From: Teratosphaeria epicoccoides
Taxonomy: Eukaryota; Ascomycota; Dothideomycetes; Mycosphaerellales; Teratosphaeriaceae
DNA: 64,000 bases
NCBI GenBank assembly: GCA_021401465.1
Contig: JADDMT010000007.1
Location: forward strand, 541,525 to 605,524
Direction: 5' to 3'
The notes beneath the pieces were generated by a model. It had not been told where the DNA came from and searched no databases. It saw only the letters and a list, made by a program, of their open reading frames with translations. The position numbers were made by a program, and so were the translations under genes. Each line of letters opens with the position of its first letter. The first letter of the stretch is position 1. Below are positions 24,618 to 36,700 of the stretch, piece by piece.

Positions 24618-26271
24618 GAGACTTGGCAAGCCTTCGCCTATCGACGCGTAAGCAGTGCCCAATTCTCACCATGCTGGGTATTGACGCATGTCTACCTGCC
24701 ATGTAGGGGATTAGTATACATGTGCGGCCAGTCTGTTCTCACGAGCTTTGTCCTCGCTGCCCTAGCTCCCGTCCTGATACTCAGCAGGTTAGATCTGAGA
24801 GAGCGGCTGCAACCGTCGAGAGCCACCGTATTGTGATTGTCACCTATCCACATGCTGAGACCGGTCGGTCGAAGACTGTCAAGGGCTCGCCAACGCAGAG
24901 CCACCACGGTCGAAGCCCGGGCTCAAGAAGTTGCAGTAGACCACCCAATGTCCAATACTCACTCAATTCCCAAATCCATGGTCATAAGTGAGCAAAACGC
25001 CAAACTAAACATGCCGTAGATGCTGCCTAGGGGCGACGTGCAAAAGTTGGCGGCGAATTGTCACCCGCACATTCCATTGACTCTGACAGGCTGTGAGGTA
25101 CGTGATAATCCGTGCTGATTCGCAGGGTCCACCGCGCACTGCCCAGGCAGCGAAGATTCGTGTCGCTGAATTCTGGCAAGGTAAGCATCCGGGAGAATGC
25201 CACAACTGTCTGTGAATGTACAGTTTCGACAGGCTGCGTCTCTGGTACTCAGCCTTGTCTACAAAGAAGTCGCAAAAGGGCGTAGTCCAGGATCCTGCCT
25301 CGTAGGCTCTTCAGACTGCAGAGCAGTGGCCCTCTGCAGTAGGAGCTCAGTAGGGTCGTCATCTCTTTTTGCTTCTTCGTGGCCCTGCTGTCGCCCTGCC
25401 CGCGCGGTCACTCATTCATTGACCTCCCCCGTCTTCTCTTTTCCGTCCCGCGATTCATCTTGACGTGATGGAGAAAAAAGGACATCTTCCGAGAGCTGTG
25501 AAATGAGGTCGTAAAACCAACTCGAATGGCAGCGCCACTTGCGATCTCTGTTGATGAAGGCCTTTGCCTTTTGCGACCAGGACAGCCTTTACGGTTGCTT
25601 GACATAGCACACGGAAGTTCTGATCGCGCAGACACATCTGCCGGCGGGATCAGATGGGCGTGCAAAATTCACGGGGGAGAGCGATGAGAGGCGAGGCTGC
25701 AATCTGCATCCGAGGACTTGGTCAGATCCGTCCAGAGCGGTTGGAAGGTCACAATCACGATCACAATCGAGGGCTTTAGTAGCTCCTCGGCCATTAATCG
25801 CTATGCGGGTACAATTAACTAGTACTCCTCGAGGTCACTACCCGGGCAAATAAGCCATCACCGCCGCCGCCCCCATGTATAATTCCAGCGACCGATCCGA
25901 TGCTGGAGACGGCGACGCCGCCGACGTGCCAGGATCCGCCAACCTATTCACTACGAAAGGCGATTGTTCTTGGCTGCCTCGCTGGCGAGCACAGCAATCT
26001 CCAAGGTCAACAGATGAACAAAGAATGTCGCCCTCTTGGCCTTTGTGCAACTATCGTCGCCCAATTATTGATCAACTGTTCGATTGTATCTTTGTGATCA
26101 TGGGCCTCGACTTTGACAAATCCTACCACCTCCCATACTCCCTCACATCCACCGCCAACCCGAAAGCACAACACAACCTTCGTATCTACACGCCATCAAA
26201 AGCAGCAGGCTGCTTCTCCTCACGCTCCACTCGCCGCCGTGCCCAGTAAGTCCCTCCCGAACCACGAGAAC
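24618..26271. other. No intact gene; promoter region of the amidoligase-like gene
   Basis: At 24950-25240 several GT...AG pairs would join protein-like pieces, but the implied introns are only 28-43 nt, shorter than the other introns here. The frame of the downstream gene is open from 26113, 53 codons before its likely ATG, with leader-like Thr/His/Pro-rich composition. Confidence 0.45.
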
Positions 26272-27804
26272 ATGTCTGACCATCCCGACCTGACTTTCGG
26301 CATCGAGCTCGAATTCATCTGCATCACCGACCCAGCCAGCTTCTCCGAGTTTCGTCTCGGTGCAGCTGGTCCCAGTCGAGCCGGCAGCGCCATCTTCGCC
26401 GGGTTCAGAGAAATCGGCATTCCTGTCACTGGATTCGAGTCCGAGGACGAAGAGCTCGGCCCGGTGCCGGAGTACAGCCTCTGGCGGGTAGAGAGTGATC
26501 TCTGCTCGCTTTCCAAAGCCGAGCTCGAAGCGTGCCCGTCCCATTGCGCGGTCGAGACGGTCGAGCTGAGCTCGAGAAAGCTCCACTTCTTTGGCGACGA
26601 CTGGCGAGCGGAGATCCAGGCTGTTCTCGATGTGCTGGCTCAGCTCGAAGCAAAGGGCGCTCGCTTCCTCACGAATGCCACGACCGGTATGCATGTACAT
26701 GTCGGTCTGGGAGGTCCGGAAGGTAAGATGCCGTTGCGGACGGCGAAGAATGTCATGCTGATCGCCACGGCGTTCGAACGCTGTTTCGATCAACTGCACA
26801 GCACTGACCGTATTACCTACCCTGTGCATTTCGAGCACGACTGGTTCCACACGCCACTCTCCTGGTGGCATCTCCACAATGGTAAGACGGCGGCGGGCGC
26901 GATGCTCTACGACTGGCTGGCCTCGATCGAGGACCAGCAAAGTTACACACAGCTGGGCTCCATCTGCACCATCTCCGAGGCGCATCGTCAACGGTTGATC
27001 TGTGACGGTGCGAGTCTGGAGCACGCATGCGGCCACAACAGCACGCACAACTTTGACAACCTGGACGATCACGATTCCCGTGGCACTAACACGATCGAGT
27101 TCCGCCAGCACACCGGCTGCCTCGATTTCGTCGAGATATCAGCTTGGGTGCTGACGGTGTGCCAGATGGTGCTCTACAGCCACAGTGCCAGCGACGTCGA
27201 AATGCTGGCCCTCTGCGCCCGCAGCCTCGACTTGGACTTCACCATCTACGATCTGCTGACTGCGGTTGGTTGCCATCAGGACATCAACGACCACTACCTC
27301 AGCCCGTCCGATTGTCAGACTCTCGGGTTGCTACGCAAACAGTCTTTCCACCACGTCCACACGTGCGACTTCTCGGCCCTCGACGCCTGTAATGACGACG
27401 AGAGTACCGACCGTGCTGACCCCATTGCCAACTTCGTGACTGCCGAGCAGAAGCACTATGGGTTTGACGCGTCCATCAACGTCATCAAGCTCCCCAGCAA
27501 TGCCCTAAACATACTGTACCAGCGAGCTTACCAAGCCATAACGACAGCGGATCCCAATGCGTCGCGCGAGGGCGTGACTTCGAGGGCGCGCAGTGCAGTG
27601 TTTGGCCTCCTTGCGAAGATCTATCGCGGTGAGGCCTGGGATTATGTGCAGATGTGTGAGACGCAGAGACTGCCAATCATCTGCATAGCGAGCATCGAGG
27701 AGGTGATGAAGGGAGATTTCGGCAATTATGGCAAGTCGAGATCTGATGCGGTAGAAGGCCTGGAATGCGACAATGGAGAAAGGACAGTAGTGGCATCCCT
27801 GTAA
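26272..27804 (+). CDS. Amidoligase-family protein, 510 aa
   Basis: The protein carries the signature blocks of the fungal amidoligase family (COOH-NH2 ligase/ATP-grasp-like fold related to glutamine synthetase). These are the metal-binding FGIELEF at residues 8-14, MHVHVGLGGPEG in the middle (His residues in the active site), and NTIEFRQHTGCLDF with the Glu and Arg expected at the catalytic core. Members are inferred to form amide bonds between amino groups and peptide or polyamine carboxylates. The partner in fungi is unknown. The C-terminal 150 residues are less conserved and Asp/Ser-rich. No signal peptide or membrane segment. I chose the ATG at 26272 because the amidoligase fold starts within ten residues of it. 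The frame continues upstream to an ATG at 26113 but with leader-like sequence. Single exon, no damage seen. Confidence 0.85.
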   Translation: MSDHPDLTFGIELEFICITDPASFSEFRLGAAGPSRAGSAIFAGFREIGIPVTGFESEDEELGPVPEYSLWRVESDLCSLSKAELEACPSHCAVETVELSSRKLHFFGDDWRAEIQAVLDVLAQLEAKGARFLTNATTGMHVHVGLGGPEGKMPLRTAKNVMLIATAFERCFDQLHSTDRITYPVHFEHDWFHTPLSWWHLHNGKTAAGAMLYDWLASIEDQQSYTQLGSICTISEAHRQRLICDGASLEHACGHNSTHNFDNLDDHDSRGTNTIEFRQHTGCLDFVEISAWVLTVCQMVLYSHSASDVEMLALCARSLDLDFTIYDLLTAVGCHQDINDHYLSPSDCQTLGLLRKQSFHHVHTCDFSALDACNDDESTDRADPIANFVTAEQKHYGFDASINVIKLPSNALNILYQRAYQAITTADPNASREGVTSRARSAVFGLLAKIYRGEAWDYVQMCETQRLPIICIASIEEVMKGDFGNYGKSRSDAVEGLECDNGERTVVASL

Positions 27805-28018
27805 GTGGTTTCTTGTTGCTGCTTGTTTGCCATATTTGTCGACAGTTTCCACAATTTCATTGACTTCATTCTTGCCATCTCATAATCTCGTCTCATCTCG
27901 ATCGATCCTCTAGGTTCTTAGCCGAGTAACAGTCTAGACACAGGTAACTTCCATTCGCGTTCTGCTACTTGTTCATCCAACACTGCCTCCTCCCTTTCCC
28001 TCCCAGCAGACCAATGCC

Positions 28019-28400
28019 CTAGTGATCCGGACACTCAAACCCTTTCACATTCGGAGAGACCTCCTGCAACGCCTGATTCAACGATTTCCCGGCTCCCGTC
28101 TTGATCGCCTTCGAAAATCTACTAATCACAACCTGCCCGTGATTCTATTGCTCCATGATTGCCTGGGCTGCATCAAACGAATTTGCGATTGCAGAGACGG
28201 CCCGGTGCTCGGTGGGCTTTGTGGTCGGACCCGGGTCGCAAGGAGAAATGATCTTGATGGTCCGGGTTTCGTCCGTTGTGCTGTCCGAGACTTTGCAGGA
28301 TGGTTCGTAGACGGTCCAGGTGGGGGGGGATGCGGAGGTGACGGGGGAGGAAGTGATGAAGGGGGGAGAGTGGGCTGATAATGATGATGGTTGTCTTCAT
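28019..28400 (-). pseudogene. Broken small-secreted-protein gene
   Basis: From the ATG at 28400 the frame begins with a signal-peptide-like MKTTIIIISPLSPL. From about 28360 down to 28019 the neighbouring frame (offset by one base) is protein-like: TWTVYEPSCKVSDSTTDETR, a second Cys in an ISPCDPGP segment, a helix with FDAAQAIMEQ, and a last Cys four residues before the stop (FECPDH). The length of 382 nt is a multiple of three plus one, as one inserted base would give. C runs of 6 (28361-28366) and 8 (28322-28329) lie where the shift must be. A second lesion is a TAG at 28145-28147, explainable as CAG to TAG. A sequencing error in the C run could account for the shift but not for the TAG. A spliced start is possible but I found no good donor. 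No family is recognised. Confidence 0.48.
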
Positions 28401-28520
28401 TGTGGTATAATATCTGTTCAGCCTGTTGACATTGTTTGATGTTTGCTGGAATGCTGGGACACGAGTGGCGGAGCATCAGTCACTGAAGCACGCCAAAGCG
28501 CCCGTTGTGTAGACAAAGAA

Positions 28521-28922
28521 TCATTGTGCAAGGATGTTTTTTAGTCCAGCACAAAGGCTATTGTGAATACGCACAAGCATTTCTTTGTCCATTTGACATT
28601 GCTGCGAGCACACGTCCCACGGACATGTGGAGCCATGCGCCGTGGCAAGTGCTTGAGCATTCGGCAGCATGGACGGAATAAGCTGATACATGGAGTCACG
28701 ATCCGTGAGTGGACTCGCATACTTGATGTCCTGGCTCGGGCTTCCGGGACTCTGTCGGTCTCTCTCCTGGGACTCGTCTCCGCTGTCGTAGTTCTCGTAC
28801 GCCGTTGGGGCTCTTCTGTGGCCTCCGAGCCGCTCATCATTCATATCCCATGCTCTTATATACGTCACTGGCAGGCTCGGAAAGCATGCAGCCGATAAAG
28901 CTTCTTCGTCGAGGAATCCCAT
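28521..28922 (-). CDS. Possible hypothetical protein, 133 aa
   Basis: The open frame has an ATG at 28922, 13 bp after the COP9 subunit 1 stop and on the same strand. The first part is hydrophobic (MGFLDEEALSAACFPSLPVT). The middle is acidic and Ser/Arg-rich (NYDSGDESQERDRQSPGSP). The end holds a cysteine cluster (CPWDVCSQQC) and a short helix. I do not recognise it. Tight head-to-tail spacing is unusual for independent fungal genes, so it may simply be 3' untranslated sequence of the upstream gene. Confidence 0.28.
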   Translation of the reverse strand: MGFLDEEALSAACFPSLPVTYIRAWDMNDERLGGHRRAPTAYENYDSGDESQERDRQSPGSPSQDIKYASPLTDRDSMYQLIPSMLPNAQALATAHGSTCPWDVCSQQCQMDKEMLVRIHNSLCAGLKNILAQ

Positions 28923-28935
28923 CCCTCGAGACGCG

Positions 28936-30489
28936 TCACTCCCACCCAACGGCCTGACCGAGACCCTGCGACCCCATGATGCCCTGACCCCTTGGCACTT
29001 TCAAACTACTCATCACCACATTGACCCCGTGCAACCTGAGCAACAACTCCCTCTCCACCTCCTGCGCTGCTCTTGCGGCATCACTATGCGTGCTGCTCCT
29101 CGTCGCCTTCTTTGGCGCGATCAGCACCCCGTTCACCACATCCAACCTCGCATCCAGCCGCCCGTTCTGGATCATGCCGGTGACTTCGTCCTCCATGGAG
29201 GTCGGTGTTGTGGACACGGGTGGGAATGTGGAAGCCAGAGAGCTCAGGGAAACTTGGGAGAAGGAGGAGAAGTATGCGGTGATGCTCTTTTCCCGGATGC
29301 GGGCAAAGAGAGCGTCGACGTGGGTGCTGGCTCCTCCCGCGGGACCACCCAGGAAGACGTCGAGGGACCAATCGGTGTAGTAGTGGCGGAGCAGATCGAT
29401 GCAGGCCTGGTACTTGGCGGTGGTGAAGAGAGAGACGGCTTTGCGAATGTGCGGTTCGAGCTCGAGGAATCGACGGAATTGGCCGCCGAGGAGCTGGGTG
29501 ATGAGCTCGTCCCGATCCAGAGTGGCGAGCGCACAGAGGCCGCCGTAGACTGCGATGTCGTTGGCGGAGGCGACGGTCCTGCCGAAGTCGGAGCCGTGGA
29601 CGGCGCCGAGGCCATTGTAGTCGAAAGGGGTGGTCATGAAGGAGTGAGCGGCGCTGCGGTAGTTCCCTTGACCGAGATCGGCGATGGCGGCTGCGGCATG
29701 GGCGATGGGGCTCAGCTTGCTCTGCTCTTCCTCCTTGACGCCTGCGGACCGCAACCGGCCCGCCTGCATCTTGGCGGAGTTCCAATGCGTGTTCGCTGCC
29801 TGTCCGCTCTGCTGGGCTGAGACTGCCGAGAGGATGGCGGTGTAGAGCAAGCGCAGGTTCATGCTGGCCACGTGGACAGGTGTGGTGCAGTAGTCTCTCA
29901 TCTTCCCGAACGCGTGATAGGCGGCAGCGTAGCCGGCGGGGGCCTGGGGATTGCTGGGGTCTGGGGGAGGGCCCCCGGTGGCCAGCAGATGCGAGGCCAG
30001 GTCTTCTTGGCCCATGCGGATGCTCTCCCGGATGAGGTTGTTCTTGTACCCGCGCAGCTCACTCTCCATGCGCGCCAACTCCCTCCGATTGCCCTCTTCC
30101 GTCCGACTCGTCCATTCTTGGTCTGGCGCGCCGAGGTCGTGGTGGCCGAGGTGGGCGGCGAGACGGCAGGTGCGGACGTAAAGCGGGGCGTCCTTGCCTT
30201 TCCGAGCGGCGGTGAGGGCGAGGGAAAGCGCGTGGCGGGCGAGCGAAGGGCAGTGCTGGGCGATGTGGGCGAGGCGGAGGGGCTGGAGGGCGCCTACTCA
30301 CCGTCAGCGGAGTGGATGAGGGAGAGAGGGTGGATGGGCGGGGTAAGAAGGGCAGGAGCGACCGTGGTAGTTGGTGGAGTATTGCTCGAGGTCGAAGGTG
30401 GGCGGCGGGAGGTCGCGGGGGCCTGGAGCTGGTGAGTGCCTCATTCGCTTCGCCGGAGACCCGGGACTACCATTCGCCGTTGTTGCCAT
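28936..30489 (-). CDS. csn1: COP9 signalosome subunit 1 (PCI protein), 494 aa
   Basis: Two exons, 30489-30363 and 30293-28936, with a 69-nt intron (30362-30294) whose branch site CTGAC lies 9 nt before its AG. The donor is weak (GTCGCT). Joined length is 495 codons, within the family range. Exon 1 holds the hallmark FDLEQYSTNYHG. Exon 2 continues with the N-terminal helical repeats (LRLAHIAQHCPSLARHAL, later MESELRGYKNNLIRESIRMG) and then the PCI domain near the C-terminus (ELEPHIRKAVSLFTTAKYQA to the winged helix ending GVLIAPKK). CSN1 scaffolds the COP9 complex, which removes NEDD8 from cullins in the nucleus and cytosol and in fungi controls development and secondary metabolism. The second Met of the open frame (MATTANGSP) was taken as start; an upstream ATG at 30531 would add 14 residues. 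Confidence 0.86.
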
Positions 30490-30999
30490 GACGCCTGTGA
30501 TACCAGCTCGACTCGACTCGAATCTTTCCACCTTCGGTCGTCTCGCTGCCTGAGTTGCACGTCAAACTTCACCCGCCGACGCAAACCTCGCATGCACGTG
30601 ACAGCTCGGGCAGTCGGTGGAACGTTTCGCCGAACATTCGTGCCCTGCTCCATCGACATGTACTTGTTACACTCCCATGCTGTGTTTGCGTCTCCCCGAC
30701 TGATGATCTCGTATAGCTGCAGGGTGTATTCGTGTCAGCTGTGCCGACGGCCTGATCCGCCTGATGCTGTATCTGCATTGCAAATGTGTCACCGGCGCCT
30801 GATGTCAATACTGAATGGCCCTGCAGATCTATGCCAAGGCCCACACAGCCTGCATTCGTGTTGTCGTCTGATGACGGGGGATAGAGACCGTCCATTGGGG
30901 CAAGACCAGCTTGCGGATCTGGATACGTCGTGGTGCAGATGTAGGACGATGACACTTGCTTTGGGCAGCAGGAGGATGGATGATCTCTCCCCTACTGCT
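30490..30999. other. Promoter side of the COP9 gene; no gene recognised
   Basis: A minus-strand open stretch at 30569-30955 is coding-like (Ser/Thr/Asp-rich) but starts without an ATG directly after an in-frame TAG and abuts the transposon island. It could be the tail of a gene separated by the insertion, but nothing supports this beyond composition. Confidence 0.35.
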
Positions 31000-31002
31000 T
31001 AA

Positions 31003-31508
31003 GGGCCCTTTCTCGCCGCGATTGAGGTGTTGGCGCGATTGGCAGACCCTTTCGGTTAAATCTCAATCGCAGTCGTTCGCTTGATTATCTAGAAGTAGTA
31101 TGGTTAGCTAGTCTTAGCATGTTTTACAAGATGTTAGTCTATAGCTAGATTGCACTTTAGCATGCTAAGACTATTTACCTCATTCTTTACAATACTAATA
31201 ACTATGCCATTAAACACTCGTTCTTAGTACTAGTTATAGTATTAGTATTCCCTACTCTATCGCTATTAATTACTACAGTTATAGTTGTTCTAATTATACT
31301 ATATACTACACTAGCGCTAGCTCTTTCTTTACTAGTAGTAAGTAGCATTCTTCCTTAAAGCTGCCATGATACTACTTAAGGAGTATGTCTAGTTAATACT
31401 ACTTAGTATTCATAGTGTTTATAAGGACACAGAGTATAGTAAATGCAAGACAAGGTAGTTACTAGTATAACAAGGCTGCCTATTTAAACACATGTAATAC
31501 TAGCTAGA
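31003..31508. mobile_element. Left end of the host DNA transposon
   Basis: Terminal inverted repeat plus about 500 bp of AT-rich sequence with no readable coding. The last five bases (CTAGA, 31504-31508) are the target site duplicated by Gypsy element A. Confidence 0.6.
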
Positions 31509-31956
31509 TGTTATAAGTGTTAGGAGTACTATAAGTTACAGGATCATGAGGGTCCTAAGTACTATAAGTTATAAACATAGTCATAGGAGAAAGGATCTGT
31601 CATGTAAGGGCAGATCCCTAGATCTATAGGGTTAGTCTATAGATCTACAGGCCTATAGGAGAGAAAGGATCTGTTACAGGATAATAGACCCTTAGATCTA
31701 TAGGGTTAGTCTATAGACCTATAGACACGGGTCTGTCAGGTCTGTCGACAGATCTAACAGAGCTACTCTATCTCTCTAGTATATAGGGATAGCTTTAGGA
31801 CAGGTAGTTAGGAGCTTCGTGCTTAATCTTAATTTAATCCTCTCTTACTTAGAGGAGAGTTAGTTACAAGGTTAACTGCTATTGTCGATATTCTTCATAG
31901 CTCTGCGAGTCTAACACCTAGTCACCTTCCTGCTACTAGTACCTACCCTTATAACA
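31509..31956 (+). repeat. 5' LTR of Gypsy A
   Basis: 448 bp, starts TGTTATAAG and ends CTTATAACA; the 3' copy starts TGTCATGAG and ends CTTATGACA. The mismatched ends are CpA/TpA transitions. Confidence 0.93.
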
Positions 31957-32160
31957 TTTTAAGTACTACTTCTAAGGAAGCATTAGGGGACTTGTTAAGC
32001 ACTTAACATACGCCTATATTAAGTAGTTCTTTAACTGTTAGTTTAACTTCTAGCGACAGTTAACTAACACCACGAGAATAAGTTACCGCTATACCTTAAG
32101 TTACGTAGTAGCTCGAATCTATTTACCTTAGCGAGATAGCTCTAGCATCTGTCGCAGGTT

Positions 32161-33003
32161 TAACTACTAGGAATAGACATGGCAATAATGGCTTTAAGAT
32201 AGGAAGCCTAACAGAGTTTACAGGACAATAATCTTAAGTCGAGATGTTTATCCTATAGTGCTAGTTAGCATTTAACGTAGATACAGAACGATTTATGACA
32301 TATTATAAGCGAATAATGTACATTGTCTCTTACCTAAAGGGACTAGCGTTTAAGTTTATCTAGCCTCATCTAACAGATTATCTAGATCATGTTAGTAATG
32401 TCGAAGCTAAGAAGACGACAACTAGGGAGATTCTTAACTTAGACAAGTCTTTGTTTAAGGCATTACGCGAAGCTTTTAGGCTCGGTAATAAGTAACAAGA
32501 GGCTAAAAGAGCTCTCCTAGGAATCTAGCAGAAGGGTTCTGCTATTAAGTACTACGCGGACTTTTAGACCCTCTCTGCTCGAGTCGACTAGAATGATAAT
32601 GCTTTAGCCGCTTAGTTCTACTAGGGACTAAAGGAGACGTTCAAAGACGAGATCGCCTGAGGAGATTAGCTAACAACATTCAAGGAAATAAGCGATCTCG
32701 CGATTAGAATTAATAATCGCATCTAGGAATAACAGCAAGAATAATAACATAGAAATTGCAAGCTAGCATAGGCTAACTATAAGGTCTAACGATTAGCACT
32801 AAAATAGCAAAGCGATTACTATAGTCTCTAACCTATAGAGTTAGATGCGACTAAGGGGCGTCTAAGGAATAGACCCTAAGGAAAGCCGCGGAAGGGCTCT
32901 CCTACCTAGAATAGTCTAAAGAAGCCATTCGACAAGAGTAACCTCAAGTGCTACAACTGTAGGAAGAAGGGGCACTTTGCCCGCGAGTGTTTTGCTAAGA
33001 AGT
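32161..33003 (+). pseudogene. gag remnant with CCHC zinc knuckle (Gypsy A)
   Basis: This is the nucleocapsid part of the retrotransposon capsid gene. One frame reads through gag-like helical sequence (YYKRIMYIVSYLKGLAF, later LNLDKSLFKALREAFRLGN) to a CCHC knuckle at 32949-32990 (CYNCRKKGHFAREC). Stops at Gln and Trp codons interrupt it repeatedly. The upstream boundary is approximate. Confidence 0.8.
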
Positions 33004-33799
33004 AACGACAGGAACTACCTAGGATAGAGCAGGCTCGCGCGACAACAACGGCGCCTTAGCAAAAGACTACCGCTACTCAAGAACCAGACTATGCTGTACT
33101 TACTTAGACTACGTGCTATAACGACAGTTGTCGAATTCACATGAGTAATAAAGATGGTTCTAGATAGTACCCTAGCTAAAACAAGGCATAGTCGATCTGT
33201 ACGCTAAGGGGTATACCTTCTAGTGCGACAGTCCTAAGGCAACAGGAGCTAGAAGGAGAAGAAGAAGGTTTAGACGATAACTACGAGCTTGTCGAAGCCG
33301 TCATTCCTAATTCTAAGGAAGACGAGAGCATAGAGTAATAGGCTATGCCGCTACATGACATTAGACTCGATATTATCCGAATTATACAGAACTAGTAGGC
33401 TTAGGCTTACCTATAGATTAATAGAGTACAACATGTCGACTAGCTTCATTATAACGAACTAGCCGACTATATGCGACGACACCTAAGGAGACTACTAGTC
33501 GTAGCTTAACCTTACGCGCATCAGAAAGTTGTCTAAGAAATTGTACTGTTTAGGGTAGAGTTTACGCCCTAGGGAGGCTACCTAACCTACAAAGGTATTT
33601 AGATTCCACGAGTACTACGACTCCGAGTCTACTACTTAAAGATAGAGTACGCAAGAAACGCGCAGGAATAGCGAGGCTAAGGGTAAGAACGACCTCTTAG
33701 GCCAGAAAACAGTAACGCTTAGAGAAGAAGCCGAGACTGTATAATCCCTAAACTAGTCCGTAAAGACAGTTATTCAGGAAACGACGAGGTCCGCCAGAA

Positions 33800-36700
33800 T
33801 TAGACCTATAGACAGACTAGATAGGGCTGCAACGATGTGCCGCGATTAGCGCTAGATACGCGAACAACCTTAGAGTATAGGTACACATTAACGAGACGCT
33901 AGCTAGGGCCTTAATAGATTCAGGATGTACTAGAATCTTCATGACGCCTAAGTTTGCCAGGACAGCTAGGATAAAGCTACAGGCGAAGACAAATGCTTTC
34001 GCGCTACAAGCGATTAATAGAAAGCCGGTTACGTATAACTAAGGAGTAGTTGACGAATAGACCGAGATAATACCTCTACGGATAGGACGCTACTAAGAGA
34101 TGCTCTAGTTCGACATCACGGAGTTACTAGGCTCGGATGTAGTACTAGGGTTACTATGGCTAAGAAACGCTAACCCCTATCTCGACTAGAAGGAGGAGAG
34201 AATCTAGTTCCTAGAACTCTCAAAATCGATACCTCTACCTATAGTACACGACGTACTAGGCAAGATCGAAATATGTGCTATGAATTCAAGCGAGATAGTA
34301 GCTGCCATTAAGGATCTAGAACAGGAAGTACACGTCCTATAGGTCAAAGTAACGTAATTAGAAGTCAAGGTCGAATTCATAGTTCCTAATGAGTATAAAG
34401 AGTTCGCTACTCTTTTCAAGGAAGAACCCGACTAAGAAGCTCTGCTAGAACACTAGGAGTAGGACTACGGGATACCCTTACTCCCTAGTAAGACACTAAC
34501 GAAGCAATTAGTTCGCCTGTTGTTAGCGGCGAAACTAGAGATTCTCCGGAAATACCTTAAAGACAACCTCTAGAAAGGCTTTATCCGTAAGTCGTAGTCC
34601 CTAGCCGGATATCTAATCCTGTTTGTACCTAAGGGGGAAGATGACTAGCGACTCTACGTAGATTATTGTAGATTAAACGACATTACGATAAAGAATAGTT
34701 ATCCGCTTCCTTTACTCTTAGAATTGCAGGACTGCCTACAAGGAGTAATATAGTTCTCGAAGTTTAATATACCTAGAGTGTATAACCGAATTCGAATTAA
34801 GGTAGGCGAAGAATAGAAGACTACGTTCCGAACTAGGTTTAGACACTACGAGTACATAGTCATGCTATTTAGGTTAACAAACGCCCTAGCTACATAGCAG
34901 GCATTTATTAATAACGTGCTATAAGAGTACCTCGACATCTTTGTGGTTATATACCTAGACGACATCCTCGTGTACTTATAGACGATTAAAGAACATAGGA
35001 CTTACGTACGCAAGGTACTTCAGAAACTCTAGGATTATCGGTTAAAGGTTAAGCCTTAGAAGAGCGAGTTTCACAAGCAGGAAGTATAATTCCTTAGCTA
35101 CATAGTAGCATAGAATAGGATCAAGATAGACACTAAGAAAGTCTAAGTCGTAAAAGAGTAGCCTACGCTAACTAATGTTAAGGAAGTATAGTCCTTCCTT
35201 AGATTCGCTAACTTCTACTAAAGATTAGTAGCAAACTATTCGAAGATCACGGCACTACTTACGACTCTTACTACGAAGGATACACTATTTGTGTAGGACG
35301 ACGCCTAACAGAATGCCTTCAAGGAACTTAAGCGACAATTCACAGATTAGCTAATCTTACTTATATTCGACCTAGATAAGCCTATCATAGTCGAAACAGA
35401 TGCTTCTGACGTAGTACTCGGGGCATGCTTAAGTTAACTAGGACCGAGTAGACGACTACAGCTAGTCGCCTACTACTCGAGGAAATTGTCTAGGCCTAAA
35501 CTCTAATACGACGTCTATGACAAAGAACTTCTAGCTATAGTAGACGCCTACAAGGCCTAGCGAGTCTACTTAGAAGGTTCTAAGCACTAGGTCACAGTCT
35601 ACATAGACTATGAGAACTTGCGATACTTCATAATAACAAAAGAGTTAAACTAATAACAGGTTCGGTAGAGTAAGGAGCTCTCTAGTTTTAACTACAAGAT
35701 TGTCTATCGCAAGGGGACTAATAACGCACGCGCCGATGCACTTAGCTGCTAGACTGACTACATGAAGGGCATAAAGCGGGAGAAACACGCTATTCTCCAA
35801 AAAAATAGTAATAGCACGCTAGGAGTTAACTAACTCGCGGCCATGACTGTTACATAGACTAGTAAGTTTTAGGACGACCTGAAGAACGCGCTAGTCTACG
35901 ACCTAACTATACTCGCTGTCCGTAACGACATTAATGGACAGGAGGATTAGGAAGACGAAGACGGAATCCTTCTGTTTCAAGGATTAGTATACATGCTAAT
36001 GTCTTTATAATCAGAGCTACTACGCCTCTAACATGACGTACCTTAGGCAGGACACCTAGGAGTGTCTAAAATGATGCAAATTCTCTGACAAGAATATTAC
36101 TTCCCTAGGATGAGCAAGGTAATTGAGGACTACGTCTGTCGATATGTAACTTGCTAACAAAGTAAGCATAACTATTATAAACCATATAGGCTACTACGAC
36201 TACTTAAGGTACCTTAACGGCCATAGGAATCGCTCGCCATAGACTTTATCGTTAAACTACCTTAGTCGAGAGAACCCGCTACTAATGAGTTCTTCGACAG
36301 GATCATGGTAGTAGTCGACTAATTCACTAAGTTTAGGAAGTTTATCCCTTACCGCAAAGACTTTAAGACTAAAGATATTACGCATGTCTTCATTAAATAG
36401 GTAGTAGCACTACACGGCATACTATAGGACCTAGTAACAGATCGAGGATCCGTGTTTACCTCTAACTTCTAGAGGGCCCTAATAAGACAATTCTAGGTCA
36501 AACATCGACTAAGTACTTCCTTCTACCCTTAGACAGATAGACAGACAGAATGTCTAAATCAGACGTTAGAATAGTACCTTCGATCCTATGTGAATAGGGA
36601 CTAGAATAACTAGGTAGAGTTATTGCTAATAGCATAGCTCGCGTATAATAGTACGCTAGTAGAGTCGACAGGACTCTCGCCTTTTCAGATGGCATATAGA

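Noticed and set aside
24950..25240. Possible multi-exon gene with several GT-AG pairs
   Set aside because: The implied introns are 28-43 nt, shorter than any accepted intron here (53 nt and up).
26143..27111. 322-codon minus-strand frame opposite the amidoligase gene
   Set aside because: Shadow frame: the plus strand encodes clear family motifs across the same bases.
29029..30435. Long plus-strand frames over the COP9 gene (29029-29820, 29872-30435)
   Set aside because: Shadows of the GC-rich CSN1 coding sequence.
30569..30955. 128-codon minus-strand frame next to the transposon island
   Set aside because: Starts without ATG directly after an in-frame TAG; only composition argues for coding.
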